64,000 nucleotides of DNA from Alphaproteobacteria bacterium (GTDB lineage: Bacteria > Pseudomonadota > Alphaproteobacteria > Caulobacterales > Maricaulaceae). The stretch lies in contig WGNH01000008.1 of assembly GCA_016124665.1 (NCBI GenBank), positions 1-64,000 on the forward strand. The letters run 5' to 3'. The notes under the pieces were generated by a model. That model was not told where the DNA came from and did no database searches. It saw only the letters and a list, made by a program, of their open reading frames with translations. The position numbers and the translations under genes were made by a program. Positions 35,700 to 45,003 of this stretch are shown piece by piece; position 1 is the stretch's first letter; each line of letters opens with the position of its first letter.

Positions 35700-36719
35700 A
35701 TGATCCGGGCATGGGCAGCGAAAGAACAGGGCGGCGCGCTGGAGCGTCATGATTATGATCCGGGGCCGCTACCGGCGGATGAGGTCGAGATTGCGGTCGA
35801 AAGCTGCGGTCTGTGCCATTCCGATGTGTCGCTGATCGACAATGAATGGTTTGTCTCCGAATACCCGCTGGTGCCGGGCCATGAAGTGGTCGGCCGGGTC
35901 AGCGAAGTGGGCGCCCATGTCACGCATCTGAAGATTGGCGACCGCGTCGGCGTGGGCTGGTTCGCGCATTCCTGCCTGACCTGCCACACCTGCATGAGCG
36001 GTGATCACAATATGTGCAATGATGCCAAGGGCGTCGCCGCCGCGCATCAGGGCCGGTTCGGCGGCTTTGCCGACAAGGTGCGCGCGCAGGCCGCCTGGGC
36101 GATTGCACTGCCCGAGGGTGTGGACGCCGCCAAGGCCGGGCCGCTGTTTTGCGGCGGGATCACGGTCTTCAATCCCATCGTCCAGAACAATATCAAGCCG
36201 ACGGATCGTGTGGGCGTGATCGGTATTGGCGGGCTGGGCCATATGGCGCTGAAATTCCTGAAGGCCTGGGGCTGTGAGGTGACGGCGTTCACGTCGTCAG
36301 AGGCCAAGGCGGAGGAGGCACGCGCCATGGGCGCGCACCGCATCGTCAACAGCCGTGACAAGGAGGCGCTGAAAGCCGAAGCGGGCCGTTTCGACATGGT
36401 GTTGTCCACCGTCAATGTGCCGCTGAAATGGTCCGCCTATATCAATGCGCTCGCGCCGCGCGGCAAGCTGCACATGGTCGGGGCGGTGATGGATCCGGTG
36501 CCCGTCATGGCTGCGACCCTGTTCGGAAACCAGCGCAGCGTGACCGGCAGTGCGGTGGGCGCGCCGTCCACGATTGCCACCATGCTGGATTTCTGTGCGC
36601 GGCATGACATTGCGCCGCAGACCGAACATCTGCCGATGTCGAAAATCAACGCGGCGATTGCCCGCCTGAAAGACGGTGATGTGCGCTATCGCTTCGTTCT
36701 GGAAAACGATTTCGATTGA
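35700..36719 (+). CDS. NAD(P)-dependent zinc alcohol dehydrogenase (YahK/cinnamyl-alcohol type)
   Basis: A 339-residue medium-chain dehydrogenase. Catalytic zinc ligands occur in CGLCHSD and PGHEVVG, structural zinc ligands in CLTCHTCMSGDHNMC, and the cofactor site in GIGGLGHMALKF at about residue 175. The GWFAHSC loop is typical of YahK/CAD aldehyde reductases, which prefer NADPH. It starts just upstream of the deacetylase-family gene on the same strand. Confidence 0.92.
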   Translation: MIRAWAAKEQGGALERHDYDPGPLPADEVEIAVESCGLCHSDVSLIDNEWFVSEYPLVPGHEVVGRVSEVGAHVTHLKIGDRVGVGWFAHSCLTCHTCMSGDHNMCNDAKGVAAAHQGRFGGFADKVRAQAAWAIALPEGVDAAKAGPLFCGGITVFNPIVQNNIKPTDRVGVIGIGGLGHMALKFLKAWGCEVTAFTSSEAKAEEARAMGAHRIVNSRDKEALKAEAGRFDMVLSTVNVPLKWSAYINALAPRGKLHMVGAVMDPVPVMAATLFGNQRSVTGSAVGAPSTIATMLDFCARHDIAPQTEHLPMSKINAAIARLKDGDVRYRFVLENDFD

Positions 36720-36720
36720 T

Positions 36721-37620
36721 TTGACGCCACTGGTTTTCCATCCGCTCTATGTGGCGGCGGACGTGCCCGCCACGCACCGCTTTCCCATGGGCAAGTACCG
36801 CGCCGTGGCCGAGGAGCTGGTGCGTGGCGGCGTGGTCGCGTCGATGGAGGCGTATCATCAACCGATCCTGGCGCCGGAGGCCTGGCTGACGCTGGCGCAT
36901 GATCCCGGCTATGTGGCGGGCGTGCTGGGCCAGACGCTGGATGACGCCACACAACGCCGGATCGGCTTCAGGGTGACGACATTCATCGAGCAGCGGACTA
37001 GGTATTCCGTGGCCGGGACGGTGCTGGCGGCACGGCTGGCGCTGGAATATGGCGTGGCGGGCAATCTGGCGGGTGGCTCGCACCACGCCCTGCCGGAGGG
37101 CGGGGCGGGCTTTTGCGTCTTCAATGATGTCGGCGTGGCCGGAAAGCTGTTGCTGATGGAAGGCGCGGTCACCAAAATCCTGATCGTCGATCTGGATGTG
37201 CACCAGGGTGATGGCACGGCGAAAATCTTTGCGCAGGACAATCGTGCCTTCACCTTTTCCCTGCATTGCGAAAAGAACTGGCCGCGGCGGAAAATCGCCA
37301 GCGATCTCGATATCGGGCTGGAGGAAGGCACAGGGGACGATGCCTATCTGCGCGCTCTCGCCGATACGCTGCCGGGCCTGATCGCACAGGAGCGGCCGGA
37401 TCTCGTCTTCTACAATGCCGGGGTCGATCCGCACCGGGACGACCGGCTCGGCCTGCTGGATCTGTCAGATGACGGGCTGGCGCGCCGCGAGGCTTATGTC
37501 ATCGACACGGTGAAACGCGCCGGTGTGCCGCTCTGCGTCGTCATGGGCGGCGGGTATTCACGCGATGTGGCGGCGCTGGCGAAGCGTCATGCGCTGGCGT
37601 TTGTGGAGGTGGCTAGGTAG
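36721..37620 (+). CDS. Histone deacetylase family protein (AcuC/HDAH-like)
   Basis: A 299-residue zinc hydrolase with GGSHHALPEGGAGFC (the two catalytic histidines), DLDVHQGDGT (zinc Asp/His) and FYNAGVDPHRDDRLG (third ligand). It should remove acetyl groups from proteins or small amines. The conserved N-terminus, PLVFHPLYVAADVPATHRFPM, begins with TTG 36721 just after the dehydrogenase stop; ATG 36676 would overlap that gene by 44 bases and is the alternative start. Both genes probably form one transcript. Confidence 0.85.
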   Translation: MTPLVFHPLYVAADVPATHRFPMGKYRAVAEELVRGGVVASMEAYHQPILAPEAWLTLAHDPGYVAGVLGQTLDDATQRRIGFRVTTFIEQRTRYSVAGTVLAARLALEYGVAGNLAGGSHHALPEGGAGFCVFNDVGVAGKLLLMEGAVTKILIVDLDVHQGDGTAKIFAQDNRAFTFSLHCEKNWPRRKIASDLDIGLEEGTGDDAYLRALADTLPGLIAQERPDLVFYNAGVDPHRDDRLGLLDLSDDGLARREAYVIDTVKRAGVPLCVVMGGGYSRDVAALAKRHALAFVEVAR

Positions 37621-37629
37621 CTTCTGATT

Positions 37630-38178
37630 CTAGAAAAACGAAGCGTCTTCTAGGAGGGCAAATGAGAGAAAACCCATTGCTACTAGCCAAAGAATTACCA
37701 CGATTAGGCTTGTCCACTCCCAAGAATTAAACATCCAAATATCGTATTTGGGTTGGACAGGCGGCTTGGCATCCTCTGGCGTTAGTTCGCCTATTTCAAA
37801 TTTGTACTGATTTTCTCGAATATGTTTTTCAAACCGGGCGGCAAAATCGGCCTGTCGCACAGCCAAATTTCCTAGCGCAACCGAATTCAGCCAGATAGCT
37901 AGCAACGATAATCCCAAAGATACAAAAAATAACCCACCTGAAATGGCTAGCGAGAGTGGTGCTGCGATTTGCTCGTCTGAATAAAAAACGGTTCCAACGA
38001 ATACTATAGCAGCGCCGGATCCTATAACTATATAATTGGATATCGAACGCTGCATTTCCCAAGACAACAATCGATTCTTATCGACTTGTTCCCAAAAGGT
38101 GCTGCGCATGTTTTCAATTATCGTCTCGGCCTCTTCACGAGCTCGCCTAATTTCGTCTTCTGTTGGAATTCGACTCAT
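37630..38178 (-). CDS. Hypothetical membrane protein
   Basis: A 182-residue protein with a charged N-terminal coiled-coil-like stretch (EDEIRRAREEAETIIENM), two helices (YIVIGSGAAIVFVGTVFY and LAISGGLFFVSLGLSLLAIW) and a third near the end (TSLIVVILWLVAMGFLSFALL). Codon use is much more AT-rich than in the neighbours, so acquisition is likely. No family recognised. Confidence 0.75.
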   Translation of the reverse strand: MSRIPTEDEIRRAREEAETIIENMRSTFWEQVDKNRLLSWEMQRSISNYIVIGSGAAIVFVGTVFYSDEQIAAPLSLAISGGLFFVSLGLSLLAIWLNSVALGNLAVRQADFAARFEKHIRENQYKFEIGELTPEDAKPPVQPKYDIWMFNSWEWTSLIVVILWLVAMGFLSFALLEDASFF

Positions 38179-38209
38179 CCGAACGATTAGACACTACAAG
38201 CCCGGAGCG

Positions 38210-38359
38210 TCAATTGTTGGACTGCCGCCCCGAACACCGTTTCGAGCAGTATTTCACCTCATCCCAGACGCGTTCCCACTTCTTGCGCCAGGTGAAGGGA
38301 CGCCCGCAGGTGACGCAGATTTTGGTGGGCAGATCAGCTTTGGAGGTCGCACGCGCCAT
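38210..38359 (-). CDS. DUF2256 domain-containing small zinc-ribbon protein
   Basis: A 49-residue protein with [14 protein letters not shown] and KYCSKRCSG, the four-cysteine DUF2256 pattern that probably binds zinc. Its first 26 bases overlap the DCC protein gene in another frame. Function unknown. The ATG at 38359 gives the family's usual length; a longer in-frame extension to 38461 adds unrelated sequence. Confidence 0.88.
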   Translation of the reverse strand: MARATSKADLPTKICVTCGRPFTWRKKWERVWDEVKYCSKRCSGRQSNN

Positions 38360-38699
38360 CGACACATTTCCGGCGGGGGCGGTAAGGCGCGAGAAAGCGG
38401 TAGAGCTTGTCCAGCGGCCATTTGATGACCGCCGGGCGGGTGAGGGCGGCGAGCCAGCCAAAGCCGGGGCTGCGTTCCCAGATGGCGATAAAGGCGTCCC
38501 AGCCGGTCACCAGCTCGCCATCGCTCTTGCGCACCCAGAGCGCGTCCAGCGCGGCCTGCCGGTCTATATCCTCGGGGATGTCGCCATTGACGTCATGCAA
38601 GAGGACACGGCCCTGGCCGCGGCGCTGATAGACGCCCATCTCGTGCACACAGACCGGGCAGAGCCCGTCATAATAGGCGATGACAATATCGGTTTTCAT
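38334..38699 (-). CDS. DCC family thiol-disulfide oxidoreductase-like protein (DUF393)
   Basis: A 121-residue protein with the DCC motif as [13 protein letters not shown] and the conserved [18 protein letters not shown], typical of the DUF393 family. Members have a thioredoxin-like fold with a CxxC site (CPVC) and no settled function. It overlaps the DUF2256 gene by 26 bases. Confidence 0.9.
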   Translation of the reverse strand: MKTDIVIAYYDGLCPVCVHEMGVYQRRGQGRVLLHDVNGDIPEDIDRQAALDALWVRKSDGELVTGWDAFIAIWERSPGFGWLAALTRPAVIKWPLDKLYRFLAPYRPRRKCVDGACDLQS

Positions 38700-38765
38700 G
38701 GGCTTGAAGATAGCGTGTCGGGCCGATGGTTCAAATGCGGCGCGGTGGCGCAGCGTGGTTGTTGT

Positions 38766-38920
38766 CTTTCCTCCCCTGTTTACGGGGGGGTGTCAGCGAA
38801 GCTGACGGAGGGGGCAGGATGACACACGCCCTTCGCCCCCCTCGGCCTGAAGCCTGTCCTCGGGCCGACCTAAGGTCGGACCCGTGGGGGCCACTCCGTC
38901 CGCAAGCAGGGGAAGAAAGA
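38766..38920 (+). repeat. Interspersed palindromic repeat, complete copy C
   Basis: The blocks in order are CTTTCCTCCCCTGTTTACGG with GGGGG arm, AGCGAAGCTGACGGAGGGGG, GCCCCCCTCGG, AGCCTGTCCTCGGGCC, AAGGTCGGACCCGTGGG, CCACTCC, and CGCAAGCAGGGG ending AAGAAAGA. The layout matches copy B read in reverse, the partial copy A, and the coding copy D in the helicase. Confidence 0.78.
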
Positions 38921-39320
38921 GGTAGATGGGGCTTGAAGCATGAGGTCGCAAAAACCCCTCACCCTCGAAACCGGATCATTGACCCGGTCTCTCTGCCCTC
39001 TGATAGGGGCATCAGCTAATGAAGAGACGTGTTTTCGGTGCCCTGGAAATCCCGCTAGGCTAGAAAACACAAAGTGTTCCGTTAATTCTTCAAAGACTGG
39101 AATCAATTCATTTTCGTACGCCATCTTAACCAACGCGACCCGTTCAAGATGGTCCGCGAATTCCGCTCGCCGAAAGGAGGCAGCTAACTGACTGAATGGG
39201 TTAAATCCCGGCAAACAAAGACCCGTTCACTTTTATCTGACCTCACCCAGTTTACAGATCGCCGCGTTAAGGTTGCGCAATCCGAGTGGCTGAAATAGTA
39301 TTTGGTTTGGAGGATTGTTG
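38921..39320. other. AT-rich intergenic stretch upstream of the S8 protease
   Basis: About 400 bases separate repeat copy C from the protease start. A minus-strand open frame (38870-39214) contains the coding-like text ALVKMAYENELIPVFEELTE, but it lacks a convincing start and runs into the repeat, so I do not call it a gene. The rest contains no feature I can name beyond the protease ribosome site GGAGG at 39309-39313. Confidence 0.35.
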
Positions 39321-42300
39321 ATGCGAAATATTATAGCCTTCTCACTTATCTGGTTGATATTTGTGGGCTTTGGATCCGCGCAGACCAGTGCATCTATTGA
39401 GTTAGACTCCCGCAGCCGCGCTGCGCTTGAAGGTGGTGATCGCGCCCGTGTCATTGTCGAATTTGATGTGCCGGAAATTGCGTTTGCCGGCGCTGCACGT
39501 GAGGATCGAGACATAGCGCAGATTGCAGCAGTAGATATGCAATCCCGACTCATCTTTCAGCGCACTTTTGGCACGACGCCGGAAGCTGTTTTCGCGACAT
39601 CCCGCGATCAGATTCAGCACGTTCAAACATTCCGGTACACACCCGCAATGGTTCTGTACGCCGATCAGAATGCGCTGGATCTTCTGGCTTCTGACCCCTC
39701 GGTCACAAGCATAATTACCGACAACGTAGATCAGCCGGTTTTATCCGACGCAACAATGGCGATTGGCGCAAATCTGGTTCACACTTGGGGGGAGCGTGGC
39801 GAGGGAAATGCAATAGCTGTGCTCGATACCGGAATATTTTATGAACACCCAGCGTTCAGTGGACGAATTAGTTCGTCGGCTTGCTTTTCAACGGCCCTTC
39901 CTGAAGAAGGGACACAGTCCACATGTCCAAATGGTGGTCCAGTCGAGCTGGGCGGTCGTTCAGCTCAGGCATGCCATCTGGATCAATATGGTGAAAGCTG
40001 CGCTCACGGATCGCATGTCGCCAGCATCGCGATGGGAGATTCAGGCCTTCATCCGACATTGGGGCAATATGATCTGGTGGGGGTTGCTCCGGGCGCGACT
40101 GTAATTCCAGTCCAAGTGTTTTCTTATATCGTTGATTATGATTTTTGTGGAACGAGTGTGACCTGTATTGGAAGCTACGTATCTGATCAAATTGCGGCGC
40201 TAGAATGGTTATACCAGAATCGGCAAATACTTGAGTTAACATCCATCAATATGAGTCTTGGCGGAGGGTCATTTGCTGAAGCCTGCGACGATGACAGTCG
40301 CGCACATATCATAGGAGAGCTTGTCGATGAAGGGATTGCTGTCGTCATAGCAGCAGGCAACCAGAATATTCCTGGTGAAGTTTCGGCACCCGCATGCATT
40401 ACATCGGCAGTTGCCGTCTCCGGTGGTAATTTTGCCAAAAGCGGACTGATAGATTTTTTGGCACCTACCTATGTTGAGGCCGCAGGAGATATTGCGAACG
40501 GCAATTTGATTCAAGCATTTAATGGGACCTCTATGGCCTCACCGCAGGTGGCAGGAAGCATCGCCTTATTGATGGCAGCATTTCCGAATGCAACTTTGGA
40601 CGATATTATCGCTGCGTTTCGCATAACTGGCGACTACAGGTATTTCTATACTCTCGTGGACGGTCGTTCTGAGCAGATTCAGCGCCCGCAGATTCGAGTT
40701 GATCTGGCATACCTTAATTTATTTGAGGGGTTTGCTCCGCAATCACCAGTCTTGCTGGACGCACCGGGTGCCATCGTATTTACGGGTATGGTGGATGAGC
40801 CTGACACGTTTAATTCAGAGCGAATTCAAATTCAGAATAATAGTAGCGAAAACGCAAACTGGGCCGTCACTGACTATGGCGACATGCTGTCGTTTAGCTG
40901 GGTGCCTTCCGAGACCAGCCAGCCTGTGCCCTATTCAACAAATGACGATGGAATTAGCGGATTTTTAGCTCCCGGTGAGACCGTGACACTTACGCTCCAA
41001 TTGCGGCAAACGCCAGATAACACTCAGGCCATTAGTGGCCAAATTGAAGTGCTAGCTGGCGGCACATTTCGGCAAATTTCATTGAATGTGCTCCCATCGC
41101 TTCGCCCACCACCGAATGACGATCTGCGCAATGCAATTTTTTACGATTCAAGTGAATTTAATCCCTTTGTCAGATTCGGCCGGGCCAGTTTTGAAACTGG
41201 AGAGCCTCTCATACCCGGAGCAGACGGATCGGTCTGGTTCGCATGGCTAGTTCCATTTTCTGGAACCTTCACCATTCACAAGAGCGGCTATGGCGACCCT
41301 CATTTTACGGTTTTCGTAGCGACGGATGGAAGCATTACCGAAGTGACGGATTTACCTCCACCGCTTGTCAGTGATGTAACAAGTTACACTGGCGATGCTG
41401 TCAGAGATGAAGTCTATTATATTCAGGTCGCATCAGCTGACAGTCGCAATCAAGATATCTCCTTGTTTGTACGATTAAGTCAGTCAACGCCATTCGGCTC
41501 CAGCATTGCCAACGCATATCCACTGGTGGGAAATTCAGGTTATGTCGATCCGCTAACGTTAACCTGGCAGCCCGGCGTTGAAGATGATTGGATTCCAGAG
41601 GGGTCCATTTTCCAACGCGGAGATGAAAATCGCCAAGCTTGGTTTCGTTGGACTGCCCCCTACGATGGGACCTTTTACATTTCCACCGAATATGAATTGC
41701 GACCTCATAACTTGTCGATGGCAATTTATAGCCGCTCAGATGGAATTTCCGATTTCTCGGAAACGGATGATCCCGCGGTATTGTCATTAATGCGAGCCGT
41801 AGAATTTGATGGTTCGGATCGAGACGACCCATTGCCGAATTTGCGACGGCAAATATCTGCTCAAGTAGAGGCTGGTCGGACGTATTGGATACGTTTCGGG
41901 GGAATTGGGTTTGTCGATGACTCGTTCACATACGGCTATGGCCGTCCATCGTCCGGCCAGCTTATGCCTTCTGTACTTCCCACGATTAGACGAGTCGGTC
42001 TTGGGCAGCCTGTAACCGCCTTTATGACAATCATAAATCCGCTAAGGGGCAATCGAACAGCCGTCAATTGCCGAATTGAACCAACTTTATCGGATTTCCG
42101 TCCGCAAAGGCTAAATTTCCCGTTTTCCTATCAACGGACAAATGCGTTGAATGAACCGGTCGGAGATCTAAACCCAACCTTCGATCTAGCCCCTGGCAGT
42201 GCGCAGAGTTTCGTATTGCGTTTTGAGCCTGCCTTAGCAAACCTATACAGGCCCCAATTTAGCTATACGTGCGACAACGTCCTCCAACCTGCATTCAGTT

Positions 42301-42767
42301 GGTATTATCCAACTGGTCAATTCATTTTTTCGGCCGCTCACACGGATAGTTTTGACATCATTCCCATAGCTGTCACTCCAACCGCAGACGGCATTATTGA
42401 TGTCAGCAACACCGCGACGTCGGCATTTGCGTTGGCAGCCGTCAACAATGGGGAAGCATCAGGAAGCGTTTGGATCAGGTCTCACTACAACCTGGTTGGT
42501 CCAGGGGGTATAATTAGCGCTCGGATATGTGAAACGAACTCGAATACAGGTCAGTGCATCAGAGATCGTGATAGTATAATTGAAGCACATTTTGAGCCAG
42601 GCGAAATCAAAACCTTTTCGGTATTTTTGATTGGAACCCAAACAGGGGCTGCATTTCGTCCAGCCGATCAACGGATATTTTTAGATTTTCTAGCCGATAC
42701 ATCATCGGCGTCTCTTGAGAATTTGGTTGGCCGAACATCGGTTGCTATACGAACAATCGGAGACTGA
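39321..42767 (+). CDS. Secreted S8 (subtilisin-like) serine protease with PPC-like repeats and shared C-terminal module
   Basis: A 1148-residue exported protease. A signal peptide (residues 1-21, LIWLIFVGFGSA core) and a propeptide precede the catalytic domain, whose triad is D169 (VLDTGIFYEH), H229 (HGSHVAS) and S404 (NGTSMASP). Residues about 595-880 form two PPC-like beta domains (PPNDDLRNAIF, then ANAYPLVGN with RWTAPYDGTFYIS). Residues 882-1148 are a module shared with both M23 peptidases downstream. ATG 39321 is fixed by GGAGG seven bases upstream. The gene is clearly more AT-rich than its surroundings, suggesting acquisition. Confidence 0.92.
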   Translation: MRNIIAFSLIWLIFVGFGSAQTSASIELDSRSRAALEGGDRARVIVEFDVPEIAFAGAAREDRDIAQIAAVDMQSRLIFQRTFGTTPEAVFATSRDQIQHVQTFRYTPAMVLYADQNALDLLASDPSVTSIITDNVDQPVLSDATMAIGANLVHTWGERGEGNAIAVLDTGIFYEHPAFSGRISSSACFSTALPEEGTQSTCPNGGPVELGGRSAQACHLDQYGESCAHGSHVASIAMGDSGLHPTLGQYDLVGVAPGATVIPVQVFSYIVDYDFCGTSVTCIGSYVSDQIAALEWLYQNRQILELTSINMSLGGGSFAEACDDDSRAHIIGELVDEGIAVVIAAGNQNIPGEVSAPACITSAVAVSGGNFAKSGLIDFLAPTYVEAAGDIANGNLIQAFNGTSMASPQVAGSIALLMAAFPNATLDDIIAAFRITGDYRYFYTLVDGRSEQIQRPQIRVDLAYLNLFEGFAPQSPVLLDAPGAIVFTGMVDEPDTFNSERIQIQNNSSENANWAVTDYGDMLSFSWVPSETSQPVPYSTNDDGISGFLAPGETVTLTLQLRQTPDNTQAISGQIEVLAGGTFRQISLNVLPSLRPPPNDDLRNAIFYDSSEFNPFVRFGRASFETGEPLIPGADGSVWFAWLVPFSGTFTIHKSGYGDPHFTVFVATDGSITEVTDLPPPLVSDVTSYTGDAVRDEVYYIQVASADSRNQDISLFVRLSQSTPFGSSIANAYPLVGNSGYVDPLTLTWQPGVEDDWIPEGSIFQRGDENRQAWFRWTAPYDGTFYISTEYELRPHNLSMAIYSRSDGISDFSETDDPAVLSLMRAVEFDGSDRDDPLPNLRRQISAQVEAGRTYWIRFGGIGFVDDSFTYGYGRPSSGQLMPSVLPTIRRVGLGQPVTAFMTIINPLRGNRTAVNCRIEPTLSDFRPQRLNFPFSYQRTNALNEPVGDLNPTFDLAPGSAQSFVLRFEPALANLYRPQFSYTCDNVLQPAFSWYYPTGQFIFSAAHTDSFDIIPIAVTPTADGIIDVSNTATSAFALAAVNNGEASGSVWIRSHYNLVGPGGIISARICETNSNTGQCIRDRDSIIEAHFEPGEIKTFSVFLIGTQTGAAFRPADQRIFLDFLADTSSASLENLVGRTSVAIRTIGD

Positions 42768-43145
42768 TGAACGTGGAGCTATGTCAGAAGAAAATCGATT
42801 ACGCCAACTATTGCCGTTTCCTGAGGACTGTGGATGAAGAATCTCTGCGCTATTTCACAACTTAGCCTGGGGTTATTCGCCTGATTATATTATTGTATTT
42901 TCGCCTCCCACCATACCTCTGATCGATCAAGCGCCTGACCAACATGTATAGCCCCGAAAAGAGATGAGCGGGTAGGGTGGACAGTATTCGAACAGCCCAT
43001 TCCAAGTTCAAATTTTCAATTGCCCTACCACCACCGTGTGTAATAATATCAATTTCTTAAATGGATTGACGTAATGAAATTACCTGCCCTCTCCCCTTGA
43101 AAGGGGCGAGGGAAAATGCGCTCACGGCGACACCGAAGACGGTGA
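42768..43145. other. Intergenic region after the S8 protease
   Basis: About 380 bases of AT-rich sequence. A possible 18-codon frame at 42781-42837, starting MSEENRLRQLLPFPEDCG with GGAG five bases upstream, resembles a truncated gene start. No terminator with a T-run was found. A small GC-rich dyad near 43088-43108 (CTCCCC-TTGAAA-GGGGCG) recalls the interspersed repeat but is too short to assign. Confidence 0.35.
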
Positions 43146-43562
43146 TCAATTATCCACCGGTTCCGGCTTGATCAGGAAATGGCCATGCAATGTGGCGACG
43201 GGGGCTTCGCGGCGGCCCTGCCAGGCCTCGACGCGGACATTGGCAACGCGTGCGCCTGAGCGGCCGATGATGGCGCGGGCATAGACGTCTGCTGCACGGG
43301 CGGGGCGCAGATAATCCACGGCGACATCGATCGGCTTGGGCAGGCGGACGAGTGTCTGTGAGGCCAGTAATGCCCCGGACGCAACGATTTCCATGAAGGC
43401 GCCGACCGCGCCGCCATGCAGGGCCGGAACCAGCGGATTGCCGACCAGATGCTCCTCATAGGGCAGCACGCCGGTCAGTTCGTCGCCCTTGCGCTCGAAG
43501 CGGACACCGAATTTGGCGACATAGGGGGCTTTGAGCAGGGTTTCGATCAGCGCATCGCTCAT
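43146..43562 (-). CDS. PaaI family thioesterase
   Basis: A 138-residue hotdog-fold thioesterase with LVGNPLVPALHGGAVGAFME (the catalytic HGG region with an acidic residue after it) and KPIDVAVDYLRPA. It hydrolyses an acyl-CoA, probably aromatic or short-chain; the exact substrate is unknown. It overlaps the upstream paralogue by four bases. Confidence 0.9.
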   Translation of the reverse strand: MSDALIETLLKAPYVAKFGVRFERKGDELTGVLPYEEHLVGNPLVPALHGGAVGAFMEIVASGALLASQTLVRLPKPIDVAVDYLRPARAADVYARAIIGRSGARVANVRVEAWQGRREAPVATLHGHFLIKPEPVDN

Positions 43563-44047
43563 GTCAATTCCCCGGTCTCGATGGCCTTGCGCACGCGTTC
43601 GGCGGCTTCCTTCGACGGGCGTGTCACCATGAAGGCAGCGGAGGCCGTGGCGACCGGATCGCTTTCATCGCCGTCATGAGCGGTGGCGCGGACAAAGGCG
43701 ATGAGGCCGTGGGCGCGGATGCATTCGGCCTCGGCAATGATGTCGTGTCCGGGTTCTGCCGGACGCATATAGTCGATACGCAGATCGAGCGTGGCCGGGG
43801 TTTCCTTTGCGCCGAGGCCGGAAAAGGCGGCCACACCGCAGGCATGATCGAGCAAGGCAGTGACCACGCCGCCATGCATGACGCCGGTGTCGGGATCGCC
43901 GATCAGATCCTTGCGATAGGGCGCGCGCATGGTGGCGCGTCCCGGGCCGAGCCCGTCCAGTGCCAGGCCGAGCGCCTGGGCATGAGGCGAGCCATCGACG
44001 ATGAGCGGCGCGAGGCGGTTCAGCAATTCCTGGAGTGATTCCGGCAT
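43559..44047 (-). CDS. PaaI family thioesterase, paralogue
   Basis: A 162-residue hotdog thioesterase with MRAPYRKDLIGDPDTGVMHGGVVTALLDHACG, including the HGG and the following D/H, and LDLRIDYMRPAEPG. It is the first gene of the pair and overlaps the second by four bases, so the two enzymes are co-translated and may form a heteromer or act on related acyl-CoAs. Confidence 0.9.
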   Translation of the reverse strand: MPESLQELLNRLAPLIVDGSPHAQALGLALDGLGPGRATMRAPYRKDLIGDPDTGVMHGGVVTALLDHACGVAAFSGLGAKETPATLDLRIDYMRPAEPGHDIIAEAECIRAHGLIAFVRATAHDGDESDPVATASAAFMVTRPSKEAAERVRKAIETGELT

Positions 44048-44113
44048 GGGGTGTCCTTGATGGTCAGGCCCCTGAGATAGGCTTTATCGGAAAGCAGGGC
44101 TAGGGTCCTGACC

Positions 44114-44941
44114 CTAAAGCCGCGACAGGCGCATCTTCACCACATCCTCCAGGCCCTGAACCACGCTGATACGGACAGCGTCATTGGCATCGCGGGCGCG
44201 CTCGAGCTGGACCAGGGCGGCGCGGTGCATCTCGACGATCTCGTTCTCCTTCGGGCCGAAATCGCGAACTGCCCCGAGATAGCGGTTGAGGGAGACCGAG
44301 ACACGGCGGGCCTGAAGGCAGCCATCGCGGGCCACTTCATAGGCCAATGCCAGACAGGCATTGCGGGCCGCGGTGAGGGAATCGACCAGGCCGTTCTCGA
44401 CATCCTTGTTGCGTTTGAACGGTGGCGGACGGTAGCCTTCACGTGTCTTGCGGCGGCGATCAGGTCCGGCAAAGCGGGTCTGTTTGACAAAAAGGCGGGG
44501 GATGGCAGCGTGTTCCACGCGTTGCAGGAAATCAGCGGTCGAGAGCGGCTTCTTCAGAAATTCGCTGGCGCCGGCATCGCGGGCCCGTTCGACATCGACG
44601 CGGGAGGAATACTGGCTGGTCAGCACGATGGGCACATCGCGGGAGGCGATATTACTGCTTTCGCGGATCGATTTGACGAGGGCCAGTCCCTGGCGGTGAT
44701 CGCGTTGACCGGCGCTCCAGCCGGTCACCACCATGCCCGGCAGATCCCGCTCGATGATGGATTTCGCCTCGGCTTCACTGCCTGCTGTGATGATGGTTTT
44801 CGCGCCGGCTGTGGAAAGGGTGCTGGTCATCAGGCGGCGCATCAGGGTGCCCTGCTCGAGCACGAGCACGGGCCGGTCTCTCCACGTGTCACCATGTGAA
44901 GACCAGTGCGCAAAACTCTCTATGGCAATCGCTGCGCCCAT
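44114..44941 (-). CDS. Response-regulator-like protein with a degenerate receiver domain
   Basis: A 275-residue protein. Residues 24-150 have a receiver fold, with VLVLEQGTLMRRLM, VLTSQYSSRVDVERARDAG and EFLKKPLSTADF (the conserved K), but the phospho-accepting Asp is replaced: the expected ...TDW... reads VVTGWSAG, and the acidic pair in beta-1 is EQ. A FAGPDRRRK linker and a C-terminal helical domain follow. It should act as a phosphorylation-independent scaffold or sense another signal. ATG 44941 follows GGAGGGG; a TTG at 44953 is possible. Confidence 0.85.
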   Translation of the reverse strand: MGAAIAIESFAHWSSHGDTWRDRPVLVLEQGTLMRRLMTSTLSTAGAKTIITAGSEAEAKSIIERDLPGMVVTGWSAGQRDHRQGLALVKSIRESSNIASRDVPIVLTSQYSSRVDVERARDAGASEFLKKPLSTADFLQRVEHAAIPRLFVKQTRFAGPDRRRKTREGYRPPPFKRNKDVENGLVDSLTAARNACLALAYEVARDGCLQARRVSVSLNRYLGAVRDFGPKENEIVEMHRAALVQLERARDANDAVRISVVQGLEDVVKMRLSRL

Positions 44942-45003
44942 CCACCCCTCCAAGGCCGTTATCCTTAATCGGAAGCCTTGGATTTTTCACGCGATTTCGG
45001 TGA

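Noticed and set aside
38870-39214. Minus-strand frame with ALVKMAYENELIPVFEELTE
   Set aside because: Parts look coding, but it starts with a non-standard codon, has no ribosome site, and runs into the interspersed repeat; kept only as a possible relic.
42781-42837. 18-codon frame with a ribosome site after the S8 protease
   Set aside because: Too short to support; could be chance or a truncated gene start.
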